Source: Alphaproteobacteria bacterium UBA830
Lineage (GTDB): Bacteria > Pseudomonadota > Alphaproteobacteria > MPNO01 > UBA830
Assembly: GCA_905181725.1 (NCBI GenBank)
Contig: CAJIYX010000087.1
Location: forward strand, 1-41,194
DNA length: 41,194 nt
Direction: 5' to 3'
The notes under the pieces were generated by a model, which saw only the letters and a program-made list of their open reading frames with translations, was not told the origin of the DNA and searched no databases. Shown piece by piece: positions 33,909 to 41,194 of the stretch. Within the stretch, counting starts at the first letter, position 1, and each line of letters opens with the position of its first letter. The translations under genes were made by a program, and so were the position numbers.

Positions 33909-35003
33909 ATGGCTGACTTTGAGCCCATCTGGGCACTTGGCCTTATGAGCGGAACGTCCATGGACGGGATCGACGCCGCCCTGATCGAAACCGACGGCGA
34001 ACGTGTGACTGCCTTCGGTCCGGCAACCACGACGCCTTATGACGACGACGTACGTGATACCATTCGGGCGGCGCTCGGCCAGGCGGCTCCGGACCCGTCG
34101 ATCGCCCGCGCGCTGACCGATGCCCATGCGGCCTGCATCACAGCCATACTTTTCCAACACCGTGAATACAAAGGCAAAGTTTCGATAGTAGGGCTTCATG
34201 GCCATACGGTACTACATGCACCTGCCGATGGCCTGACGCTGCAGCTCGGCGACGGCCCGTACCTGGCGGCGCAGGTCGGAATTGATGTCGTATCGGACTT
34301 TCGCAGCGCCGATGTCGCAGTCGGTGGCCAGGGAGCCCCGTTTGCGCCGCTTTATCATCGTGCCCTGTGCAGCAACATGGGCAGAGAGATAAACGGGCCG
34401 GTGGTAGTGCTCAATATCGGTGGTATTTCGAATATCACCTGGATTGGAGACGCCGAGTCCGATCCGGTTGCATTCGACACGGGCCCCGGCAACGCGTTAA
34501 TGGATGACTGGGTGATGCGCAGGACCGACCTGCCCTTCGACCTTGACGGGCAGGTCAGCGCCAGGGGCCGCGTCGATGACACTACCCTGACCAAACTGCT
34601 CGACAATCCCCATTTCGCAGCACCGCCGCCCAAATCCCTCGACCGGCTCGACTTTTCCATCGAGGCCGTCGGACACCTCTCGCCGGAAGATGGCGCGGCC
34701 ACACTGGCACGTTTCACCTGTGAAACGATTGTCTCTAATTTGAGACACCTTCCGGCAACGCCGGCAAGAATTCTGGTTACCGGCGGCGGCCGCAGAAACC
34801 CGACCCTGATGGCGGGCCTGTCGGCGCTTACGGGCGTGCCGGTCGAGCCTGTCGAAGCCGTCGGCTGGGACGGCGATGCAATCGAAGCCCAGGCATTCGG
34901 ATTTCTCGCCGTCCGGTCACTGCGCGGCCTGCCGCTCAGCGTGCCGTCGACGACGGGTGTGCCGGTGCCAACCACCGGCGGGCAACTGCACCACGCGGCC
35001 TGA
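33909..35003 (+). CDS. anmK: Anhydro-N-acetylmuramic acid kinase
   Basis: A 364-residue sugar kinase of the ASKHA fold that opens and phosphorylates 1,6-anhydro-MurNAc from recycled peptidoglycan to MurNAc-6-P. GLMSGTSMDGIDAALIETDG at the N-terminus is the phosphate-1 motif of AnmK; QLGDGPYLAAQVG, DFRSADVAVGGQGAP and ILVTGGGRRNPTLM follow. Length is normal. Cell-wall recycling fits mrcA and amiC nearby, though those lie on the other strand. Confidence 0.95.
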   Translation: MADFEPIWALGLMSGTSMDGIDAALIETDGERVTAFGPATTTPYDDDVRDTIRAALGQAAPDPSIARALTDAHAACITAILFQHREYKGKVSIVGLHGHTVLHAPADGLTLQLGDGPYLAAQVGIDVVSDFRSADVAVGGQGAPFAPLYHRALCSNMGREINGPVVVLNIGGISNITWIGDAESDPVAFDTGPGNALMDDWVMRRTDLPFDLDGQVSARGRVDDTTLTKLLDNPHFAAPPPKSLDRLDFSIEAVGHLSPEDGAATLARFTCETIVSNLRHLPATPARILVTGGGRRNPTLMAGLSALTGVPVEPVEAVGWDGDAIEAQAFGFLAVRSLRGLPLSVPSTTGVPVPTTGGQLHHAA

Positions 35004-35051
35004 GTGTCTCGGACCAAGTGCCTGGCAACGCGTATTTCTAATGATGCGGAT

Positions 35052-36077
35052 CTAGTGGCGTTGGGGAAGATCGAGAAACGCGTAGCGGTCCCCGCTGGTC
35101 ACTCGCAGCGTAATCACATCGTCATCGCGCAAAACAGTTTAGCGGATTTCAACGCCTGCCTCGCCGGCGCCCCACAACGCCCGGTACATGTCCGGCAGAT
35201 TGTCGACCGGCACACCTTCGACCGACAGGATGGCATCGGCTGCGCGAAACCCGGCGCGCTCACCCGGACTGTCCAATGTCACGCCGGTGACGTTTAGGCG
35301 GTTTTCCACCTCGGTGACGTGGACGCCCACCCAAGGGCGCGGCGTCCGGGAAACCCGTCCGGTACTGACCATGTCATCGAAAACCGGAAGCAGCTCATCG
35401 ATCGGCACGAACATGTTGCCGGGCCGGCTATCTCCATCTTCGCCGAGCGGTTCTTCAAGATAGAGCGAGCCGACACCGGCCAGCGCGCCGTCGGGCCCGA
35501 TCAATGCCGCACCGCCCCAATAGGGATGCAGCGGTGTCGTAAACACCGCATTGTCGAGCATGTATTCCCAGGAGCCGGAGAATTCCTGGCGCGCGACCAC
35601 GCTGGCCGCGATTGCCTGCTCGAACCCGCCATACCCTGAGATGACCACGGGATCGCCGGCCACCATGTTGCGCGCCGAGCCGAGAGCCAACGGCGCGATA
35701 TCCAGCGCATCGACCGCGCGCACCATGCCTAGGCCGCTTTCATGATCATAAGAAATTGCCTCCCCCACCACGGGTTCGGCACGGCCGAGGACCGTAATGG
35801 TGACATCACGCGCTTCGACGATGATGTACCCGACGGTGAGGATCAGCCCGTTCTCGTCGATGACGATACCTGCGCCCTCTCGCTCGGGTCCCAGCGTAGA
35901 AGCGGTCGAACAATGTTCATCGATATCAGCATGCAGGCCGACGACGGCGGCGAGTGCGAGGTCGAGATCGTACGCCAGAGTGTCGCGATCAGGCCGCGGC
36001 GCGGTTGCCAGTGAGGGGTGCAGCAGCTGCAGCAATCCGGCGGGCCGGTGCCCGTTGGTCATCGGCACACCCACCAT
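35052..36077 (-). pseudogene. Trypsin-like/PDZ (S1C-type) protein, catalytic residues absent, stopped 30 residues early by a TAA
   Basis: The open part (35139-36077, 312 residues) has a trypsin-like domain and a PDZ domain (RPWVGVHVTEVENRLNVTGV, ERAGFRAADAILSVEGVPV). The DegP-family triad is not there: LILTVGYIIVEA replaces the TNAHVV histidine motif, and PYWGGAALIG replaces GNSGGP. This agrees with a known dead-protease type in alphaproteobacteria, so loss of catalysis is old. New is a TAA at 35141-35139 directly after GEAGVEIR; in the same frame TVLRDDDVITLRVTSGDRYA and FLDLPQRH continue to a TAG at 35054-35052, the natural end of the PDZ beta-strand. The product may still fold without it. 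Its ATG overlaps the prfB stop by one base. Confidence 0.72.
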
Positions 36078-37208
36078 CAGGAATCCTCTGCCGCCTTGGC
36101 ATCTGCGGCGCCGGCAACCCGCTGCGCCAGCGACGCCGCCATGAACGGATCGAGGTCGCCATCGAGCACCGCCTGAGAATTTGACGTTTCCACCTCGGTC
36201 CGTAGATCCTTGACCATCTGATACGGATGCAGAACGTAGGAACGAATCTGATGGCCCCAGCCAATATCGGTTTTGGCATCCTGTTCGGCCTGCGCGACTT
36301 CCTCGCGCCTGCGCAGCTCCGCTTCGTAGAGCCGCGCGCGGAGCATGCGCATCGCCTCGGCTCGGTTGCGGTGCTGCGACCGGTCGTTCTGACAGGCAAC
36401 GACGATACCCGACGGAAGATGGGTAATACGGATCGCGCTGTCGGTGGTGTTGACGTGCTGGCCACCTGCACCCTGTGAGCGGTAGGTGTCGACCCGCAGG
36501 TCGCTGGGATCGACCTCGACATCGATCTCGTCGTCGATTTCGGGATAGACCCAGACGGACGCAAAGCTGGTATGTCGCCGCGCGCTGGAATCGTACGGTG
36601 AAATCCGGACAAGCCGGTGAACGCCGCTTTCGGTCTTCAACCAGCCATAGGCGTTATGCCCCTGCACGCGGATAGACGCGGATTTGATGCCTGCTTCTTC
36701 GCCCGGGCTCTCATCCATCAGCTCCACCTTGTAGCCATGCCCCTCGGCCCAGCGGCTATACATGCGATACAGCATCTGAGCCCAGTCCTGGCTTTCGGTG
36801 CCGCCGGCGCCTGCGTTTACCTCAACGAAACAGTCATTCGCATCCGCTTCACCAGATAGTAGCGTTTCCAGTTCCTGGGTCGCGGCCTGTTTTTGCAGGC
36901 GGACAAGCGTCTCCTCGGCCTCGGCGACGATCTCGGCGTCGTCTTCGGCCTCAGCCATTTCAATCAGTTCAACGCTATCCCGGAGCTCCTGTTCGAGCGT
37001 CGTGAAATCGTCAATGGATTTTTCCAGATGGCCGCGTTCGCGCATAACTTTCTGCGCCCGCTCCTGATCGTTCCACAGATCCGGATCTTCGGCTTCCGCG
37101 TTCAGTTCATCCAGTCGTTTTGTGGCCTGGTCGGGGTCAAAGATGCCTCCTCAGCAGTACCAGCGACTGCTCGATCTTGTCGGCCAAAGCCTGCATTTCC
37201 GCCCGCAT
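36077..37208 (-). CDS. prfB: Peptide chain release factor 2, with programmed +1 frameshift
   Basis: RF2 ends translation at UGA and UAA. The gene starts at ATG 37208 after an AGGAG ribosome site, runs 23 codons to an in-frame TGA (37139-37137), and continues in the +1 frame with [20 protein letters not shown] and so on to the TGA at 36079-36077. The GGQ motif is in [20 protein letters not shown], and the anticodon-like loop reads [15 protein letters not shown], the usual alphaproteobacterial variant of SPF. The shifted full product is about 376 residues, slightly longer than E. coli RF2. Only the second frame (from 37045) appears as a normal open frame, so automated calls may truncate it. Confidence 0.95.
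37137..37151 (-). promoter_or_regulatory. prfB: RF2 autoregulatory frameshift site (AGGAGG CAT CTT TGA C)
   Basis: On the minus strand an internal Shine-Dalgarno AGGAGG (37151-37146) stands three bases before the slippery CTT (37142-37140) and stop TGA (37139-37137), followed by C. This matches the E. coli prfB site. Low RF2 lets ribosomes slip +1 on CTT-T and make more RF2. Confidence 0.95.
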
Positions 37209-37336
37209 GATATCTCCTGTTGGATATAAACCCGAAACCTGGCGACAGAACAGCCATCGGATGCCTCACCCGTAGCGAGGCGTATTCGGCCATGTCTGTC
37301 GTTACCGTCGGTAAGTGCCGGACATAACCGCAGTCG

Positions 37337-39781
37337 TCAATACAGATCGCGCAGTTTACGCGCCGGCGACGCAACACCACTGGCCGGCTGCATGGTCCCG
37401 CCGCCACCACCGCCACTGCCATCCAGAACCCGTCCGCGCCGTGTAGGCACCGTACCGGGCAGGAATGCCTCCAGAATGGTACGGCGTGTGCCGGGACGCG
37501 CAGGCCGACCCGTGGCCGGGTCGACCCGAACAAGCTGCAGGCCGGGCGGCACCCGGAATGGAATGGCCGGCTGATTCTTCAACGCTTCTTCCATGAATTT
37601 CTTGAACACCGGTGCCGCAACGGACGAGCCGGTCTCTCCCTTGCCCAGGGGCGTCGGATTATCAAAGCCGACATACACGCCGACGGCAAGATCGGGCGAG
37701 AACCCGACGAACCATGTATCGCGGCTGTCATTGGTCGTTCCAGTCTTGCCCGCCAGCGGCTTTCCAATAGCATTGATCCGCCGCCCGGTTCCGCGTTTTA
37801 CAACACCTTCGAGCATCGAGACGATCTGATAGGCAGTTTTGGGGTCGGCAATCTGGTCCCGGTTGTCGGGCAAAGACGGTTCAGCCTCGGCGTTCCATTC
37901 GGTATCACGACAGGCATCGCAGTCGCGCCGGTCATGCCGGAAGATGGTCTTGCCGGTGCGGTCCTGGATCTTGTCGATCAGCGTCGGGCGGATTCGCTTA
38001 CCGCCATTGACGAGCATGGCATAGGCCGTCGTCAGCCGCATCAGCGTCGTTTCCGCCGAACCGAGCGACATCGATAGCAGCGGCTGCAAATCGTCGACCA
38101 CCCCGAAACGCTTTGCATATTCGACGACTGCTTCCATCCCGATATTCTGCGCGAGCCGGACAGTTATCAGGTTGCGCGACTTTTCTAGCCCAAGCCGCAA
38201 CGGGCTCGCCCCGTAAAATTTGTTTGAATAATTCGCGGGCCGCCAGCGCCCAAGGCCGGACCCCTGATCGATAACGAAGGGTGCGTCGAGTATCTGGCTT
38301 GACGGCGTAAAGCCTTTATCGAGCGCCGCCAGATAGACAAAGGGTTTGAAGGCCGAGCCGGGCTGGCGTCGCGCCTGGGTCACCCGGTTGAACTCGCTCA
38401 GCTCCGCCGAGAACCCGCCCGACATCGCAAACACCCGGCCGGTATGCGGATCAAGCGCCACGACCCCGCCACTGACCTTCGGCACCTGACGCAGCCCGTA
38501 GGTGTTTTCCGGCCAGTTTTCATCCTTGTTCTTGCGCGTCACGGCCTGAACAGCAACGACATCGCCCGTGGCCAACACGTCCGACGGCCGCTTGATACGC
38601 GGGCCCCGCTTGCCCTTTTTATCGACCGGACGCGCCCAGCGCATCTCCGCAAACGGGATCGTGCCCGTCGTGTTATCTGCAAAGCTCAGATCGACCTCCC
38701 TGTCAGTCAGGCCGGTCACCACAGCAGTTTTCCAGTCAACGACATCGGATGGCAGTGCGAGGCCGGCGAGGCCCTTGCGCCAGTCCTTTGCCAGGTCGAC
38801 GCTGCCGAGCGGGCCGCGCCATCCATGGCGGCGGTCATAGGCTGACAACCCGTAGCGCAGCGCAGAATCGGCGATACGCTGGAGACGGGAATTCAGGGTC
38901 GTTCTGACAGAAAGCCCGCCACCGTAAAGGCCTCTATCGCCGTACCGGTCCTGCAGCTCGCGGCGAACTTCCTCAACGAAGTAGTCGGCACGCGCGACAT
39001 CGACTTGCGAAGACTGATGGACAGTGACGGGATTTGCCATTTCAACAGCGACTGTCGTCAGCGCGACAAAACCGTCGGAGGCCATGCGGTTCAGCACGTA
39101 ATCGCGCCGGTCCCGGGCCGCCTGCGGCCGGCGCACCGGGTTGTAGTTATTCGGCGCCTTGGGCAACCCGGCAAGGAATGCGGCTTCGCCAAGGGTCAGT
39201 TCGTCGAGGGATTTGTCGAAATAGTTCAACGCCGCCGCGGCAACACCGTATGAGCCAAAGCCCAGATAAATCTCGTTCAGGTAGAGCTCGAGAATGCGGT
39301 CTTTTGTGAATGCGCGTTCAATCCGCAGCGCCAGAATGACCTCCTTGGCCTTTCGGGCGATCGATACTTCGTTCGTGAGCAGAAAATTCTTTGCGACCTG
39401 CTGGGTGATGGTCGACGCACCGATCGGCCGCCGGTTGCTGCCCATACGGCTGATATTCGTTGCCATGGCGCGGACGATTCCGGAAATGTCTATCCCCGGG
39501 TGAGTATAGAAGGTTTTGTCTTCCGCCGACAAGAACGCCTTGATGATCTGTTTGGGCATTGCCTCTATCGGCACGAAGACGCGCTTCTGGCGCGCGAACT
39601 CTGCCATGAGGCGGCCATCGCCGGCATGAATACGGGTAACGACGGGCGGATTATAATCGGCTAGTTGCTGATATTCCGGCAGACCTTTGCCAAAATGATA
39701 GAAACCGTAAAGCACGGTGCCTGCGCCGGCGACTGCCAGCACAACCACTATCAAGAACATTGCCGCCAGAATTCTCATCAC
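37337..39781 (-). CDS. mrcA: Penicillin-binding protein 1A
   Basis: An 814-residue bifunctional murein synthase: a transmembrane helix (MMRILAAMFLIVVVLAVAGA), a GT51 glycosyltransferase domain (FLSAEDKTFYTHPGIDISGI, GASTITQQVAKNF, KEVILALRIERAFTKDRILE), then an OB-like insert with basic stretches, and the transpeptidase with GSAFKPFVYLAAL (active-site serine SxxK), SRN in KSRNLITVRL, and KTGTTND. A C-terminal glycine-rich run (GGGGGG) and PARKLRDLY end it. It lies between amiC and prfB on the same strand, a conserved alphaproteobacterial order. Confidence 0.96.
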   Translation of the reverse strand: MMRILAAMFLIVVVLAVAGAGTVLYGFYHFGKGLPEYQQLADYNPPVVTRIHAGDGRLMAEFARQKRVFVPIEAMPKQIIKAFLSAEDKTFYTHPGIDISGIVRAMATNISRMGSNRRPIGASTITQQVAKNFLLTNEVSIARKAKEVILALRIERAFTKDRILELYLNEIYLGFGSYGVAAAALNYFDKSLDELTLGEAAFLAGLPKAPNNYNPVRRPQAARDRRDYVLNRMASDGFVALTTVAVEMANPVTVHQSSQVDVARADYFVEEVRRELQDRYGDRGLYGGGLSVRTTLNSRLQRIADSALRYGLSAYDRRHGWRGPLGSVDLAKDWRKGLAGLALPSDVVDWKTAVVTGLTDREVDLSFADNTTGTIPFAEMRWARPVDKKGKRGPRIKRPSDVLATGDVVAVQAVTRKNKDENWPENTYGLRQVPKVSGGVVALDPHTGRVFAMSGGFSAELSEFNRVTQARRQPGSAFKPFVYLAALDKGFTPSSQILDAPFVIDQGSGLGRWRPANYSNKFYGASPLRLGLEKSRNLITVRLAQNIGMEAVVEYAKRFGVVDDLQPLLSMSLGSAETTLMRLTTAYAMLVNGGKRIRPTLIDKIQDRTGKTIFRHDRRDCDACRDTEWNAEAEPSLPDNRDQIADPKTAYQIVSMLEGVVKRGTGRRINAIGKPLAGKTGTTNDSRDTWFVGFSPDLAVGVYVGFDNPTPLGKGETGSSVAAPVFKKFMEEALKNQPAIPFRVPPGLQLVRVDPATGRPARPGTRRTILEAFLPGTVPTRRGRVLDGSGGGGGGTMQPASGVASPARKLRDLY

Positions 39782-39880
39782 ACGCTTTCAGAGCCTACCC
39801 GCCAATGCCCCCCGTTGACGCAACAATCAACGGACGGCTCGAACTCGCCCCAATATACTACAACTCTTAATGCGGCCTAA

Positions 39881-41188
39881 TTATGGCCTATTTAGCGCCT
39901 GTTGGCGCTGAAAATATCGCTCCACGGCGGTCGACATGGCCGTCGCCATCCGCTTGCGTTTGCGGGGGTCGCGGAGCATGCGTTCGTCGGTTCGGTTGGA
40001 CAGATACCCCAGTTCGACCAGAACAGAGGGGATATCAGGCGCTTTCAGGACAGCAAAACCGGCAAAACGGTGAGTATTACGCAGTAATTTTCGTGTTTTA
40101 CCCAGTTCATCGACTAGTTTTCGCGCGAAAACTGCTGATTCATTCATCGTTTCGCGCTGAGCGAGATCAATCAGGATGTTCACGACGTCATTCGACTGAT
40201 CGTCGAGATCGACACCGGCAATAAGATCGGATTTGTTCTCTTTACGCGCCAGGGCACCGGCCTCCTTATCGGAAGCCCGTTCGGACAATGTGTAGACCGA
40301 CGTTCCGCGCACCTTGCTGTTGCCGATGGAATCCGCGTGCACCGAGATAAACAGATCTGCGCCGGCCCGTCGTGCGACGGCTATCCGGTCACGCAGACGA
40401 ATAAACACGTCACGATCGCGGGTCATGCTTACCCGGAACTTGCCGCTGGCCAGCAGGCTTTGTCGCAATTGGCGGGAAAATGCGAGGACGATGTGCTTCT
40501 CCCACACACCGGACCTGCTCATCGCCCCGGGATCGACACCGCCATGACCGGGGTCAATCACAATCAGCTTTTTCTCGTCGGGCCGGGCAGGCTTGCGTTT
40601 GAAGGGCACCGGAACGGGCGACGTGCGAGGTGCCGCGGCTGTTGCCACCGGTTTGCGGGCCGGGCGCTTGTAAGACATCAGGAATGCCTGGCGGCTGGTC
40701 TTTGCTATATCGACAACCACCCGATAGGACCGGTTTTTGCCAGACGGCGAAATGATGAATGCCTTTGCGACCCGAACCGGCCCTGTGGAATCCAGCACTA
40801 ATCTGGACAAGCCGGGTCTGAACAGACCAAAACGCATGCCGGTGACCAGCCCCCCAGTCGGGGGATTGCGCAATTTCGGCGACCAAGTGACCTCCGACAT
40901 GTCGAGCACGACGCGGTAGGGCTGCGGCAGGACGAACGAATTGAACGTCACCGGCCGGTCGAGTTCCAGCACGATGCGGGTCTTGCCCGAATAGACACCG
41001 ATCCTGACATCTGTCACCTGGGGCGCAGCTGCCACGGCAATCGTCGGCGTTATCGCCACACCGGACACCGTCACAGCTACAGCTACAGCCAGGGAAAGGG
41101 ATAGTGTTGCCCATGCAGGAATCACCATGGCGAGAGCCGCCACAGACGCGGCCGGGACACGTCCGATGAGTGCAAATATTCCTGTCAC
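39881..41188 (-). CDS. amiC: N-acetylmuramoyl-L-alanine amidase, AmiC type
   Basis: A 435-residue periplasmic zinc amidase that cuts the stem peptide from MurNAc during cell separation. A long signal region is followed by an AMIN domain (VTDVRIGVYSGKTRIVLELD, GMRFGLFRPGLSRLVLDS) that targets septal wall, a basic linker (FKRKPARPDEKK), and the Amidase_3 domain: IVIDPGHGGVDPGA, ISVHADSIGNSKVRG and LVELGYLSNRTDE supply the zinc histidines and glutamates. The start is a GTG at 41188, six bases from the window edge, so an ATG at 41128 (MVIPAWATL) cannot be ruled out. In related genomes rne usually lies just beyond. Confidence 0.93.
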   Translation of the reverse strand: MTGIFALIGRVPAASVAALAMVIPAWATLSLSLAVAVAVTVSGVAITPTIAVAAAPQVTDVRIGVYSGKTRIVLELDRPVTFNSFVLPQPYRVVLDMSEVTWSPKLRNPPTGGLVTGMRFGLFRPGLSRLVLDSTGPVRVAKAFIISPSGKNRSYRVVVDIAKTSRQAFLMSYKRPARKPVATAAAPRTSPVPVPFKRKPARPDEKKLIVIDPGHGGVDPGAMSRSGVWEKHIVLAFSRQLRQSLLASGKFRVSMTRDRDVFIRLRDRIAVARRAGADLFISVHADSIGNSKVRGTSVYTLSERASDKEAGALARKENKSDLIAGVDLDDQSNDVVNILIDLAQRETMNESAVFARKLVDELGKTRKLLRNTHRFAGFAVLKAPDIPSVLVELGYLSNRTDERMLRDPRKRKRMATAMSTAVERYFQRQQALNRP

Positions 41189-41194
41189 GTCACA

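Noticed and set aside
1-41194. Stop-codon reassignment as an explanation of the in-frame TAA/TAG codons
   Set aside because: TAA, TAG and TGA all act as normal terminators at family-typical ends (for example ferredoxin TAG, desulfurase TAA, purC TAG), and many lesions are frameshifts instead.

Overview
The window reads as one gene-dense, roughly 60 % GC chromosomal segment of a free-living alphaproteobacterium, probably Rhodospirillales-like. The evidence is the alphaproteobacterial form of PurC, a DUF1476 F1-ATPase inhibitor (zeta) gene, the amiC-mrcA-prfB block, and the glnE/bcp/DUF455 and tyrS/anmK housekeeping genes. No rRNA, tRNA, CRISPR array, prophage or insertion sequence was recognised.

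Layout. 1-1.8 kb: start of an alpha/beta hydrolase (minus), diverging from a cysteine desulfurase and a [2Fe-2S] ferredoxin. 1.8-4.5 kb: a small secreted-protein gene broken by a 5-bp repeat, a Bcr/CflA-type MFS exporter and a TauD-type dioxygenase. 4.5-11.9 kb: purC, a decayed opgG-opgH operon (osmoregulated periplasmic glucans), a TANGO2/NRDE protein, the DUF1476 gene and purB. 11.9-17.3 kb: the C-terminal remnant of one MFS exporter behind an intact one, a MarR regulator, and a divergent catabolic operon (alpha/beta hydrolase, luciferase-like flavin monooxygenase, and a gene that looks like a TauD/hydrolase chimera). 17.3-23.5 kb: a minus-strand run glnE, dienelactone hydrolase, bcp, TIM-barrel isomerase-like protein, DUF455, with a perfect 16-bp parS palindrome and a perfect DnaA box between the last two. 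23.6-26.8 kb: a giant AsmA/YhdP-like envelope protein. 26.8-31.5 kb: an accessory segment with an AT-rich spacer, a TauD remnant, a dienelactone hydrolase, an FAD monooxygenase, a frameshifted bacteriohemerythrin, a GST and a deazaflavin-type oxidoreductase. 31.5-41.2 kb: tyrS, a polysaccharide-deacetylase-like gene, anmK, a catalytically dead trypsin-like PDZ protein with a premature stop, prfB with its programmed +1 frameshift, PBP1A and AmiC.

How it works together: the housekeeping part covers Fe-S and sulfur handling, purine synthesis, nitrogen control, cell-wall growth and recycling (anmK, mrcA, amiC) and translation termination. The accessory genes (dioxygenases, hydrolases, flavin enzymes, GST, exporters, MarR) suggest uptake and breakdown of small organic or aromatic compounds.

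The most notable observations are (i) the density of broken genes: at least eight damaged loci in 41 kb next to intact housekeeping genes; (ii) the parS plus DnaA-box element, which suggests that the segment lies in the origin-proximal domain; (iii) the in-frame TauD/alpha-beta-hydrolase fusion. No wholly new multi-gene system was recognised.
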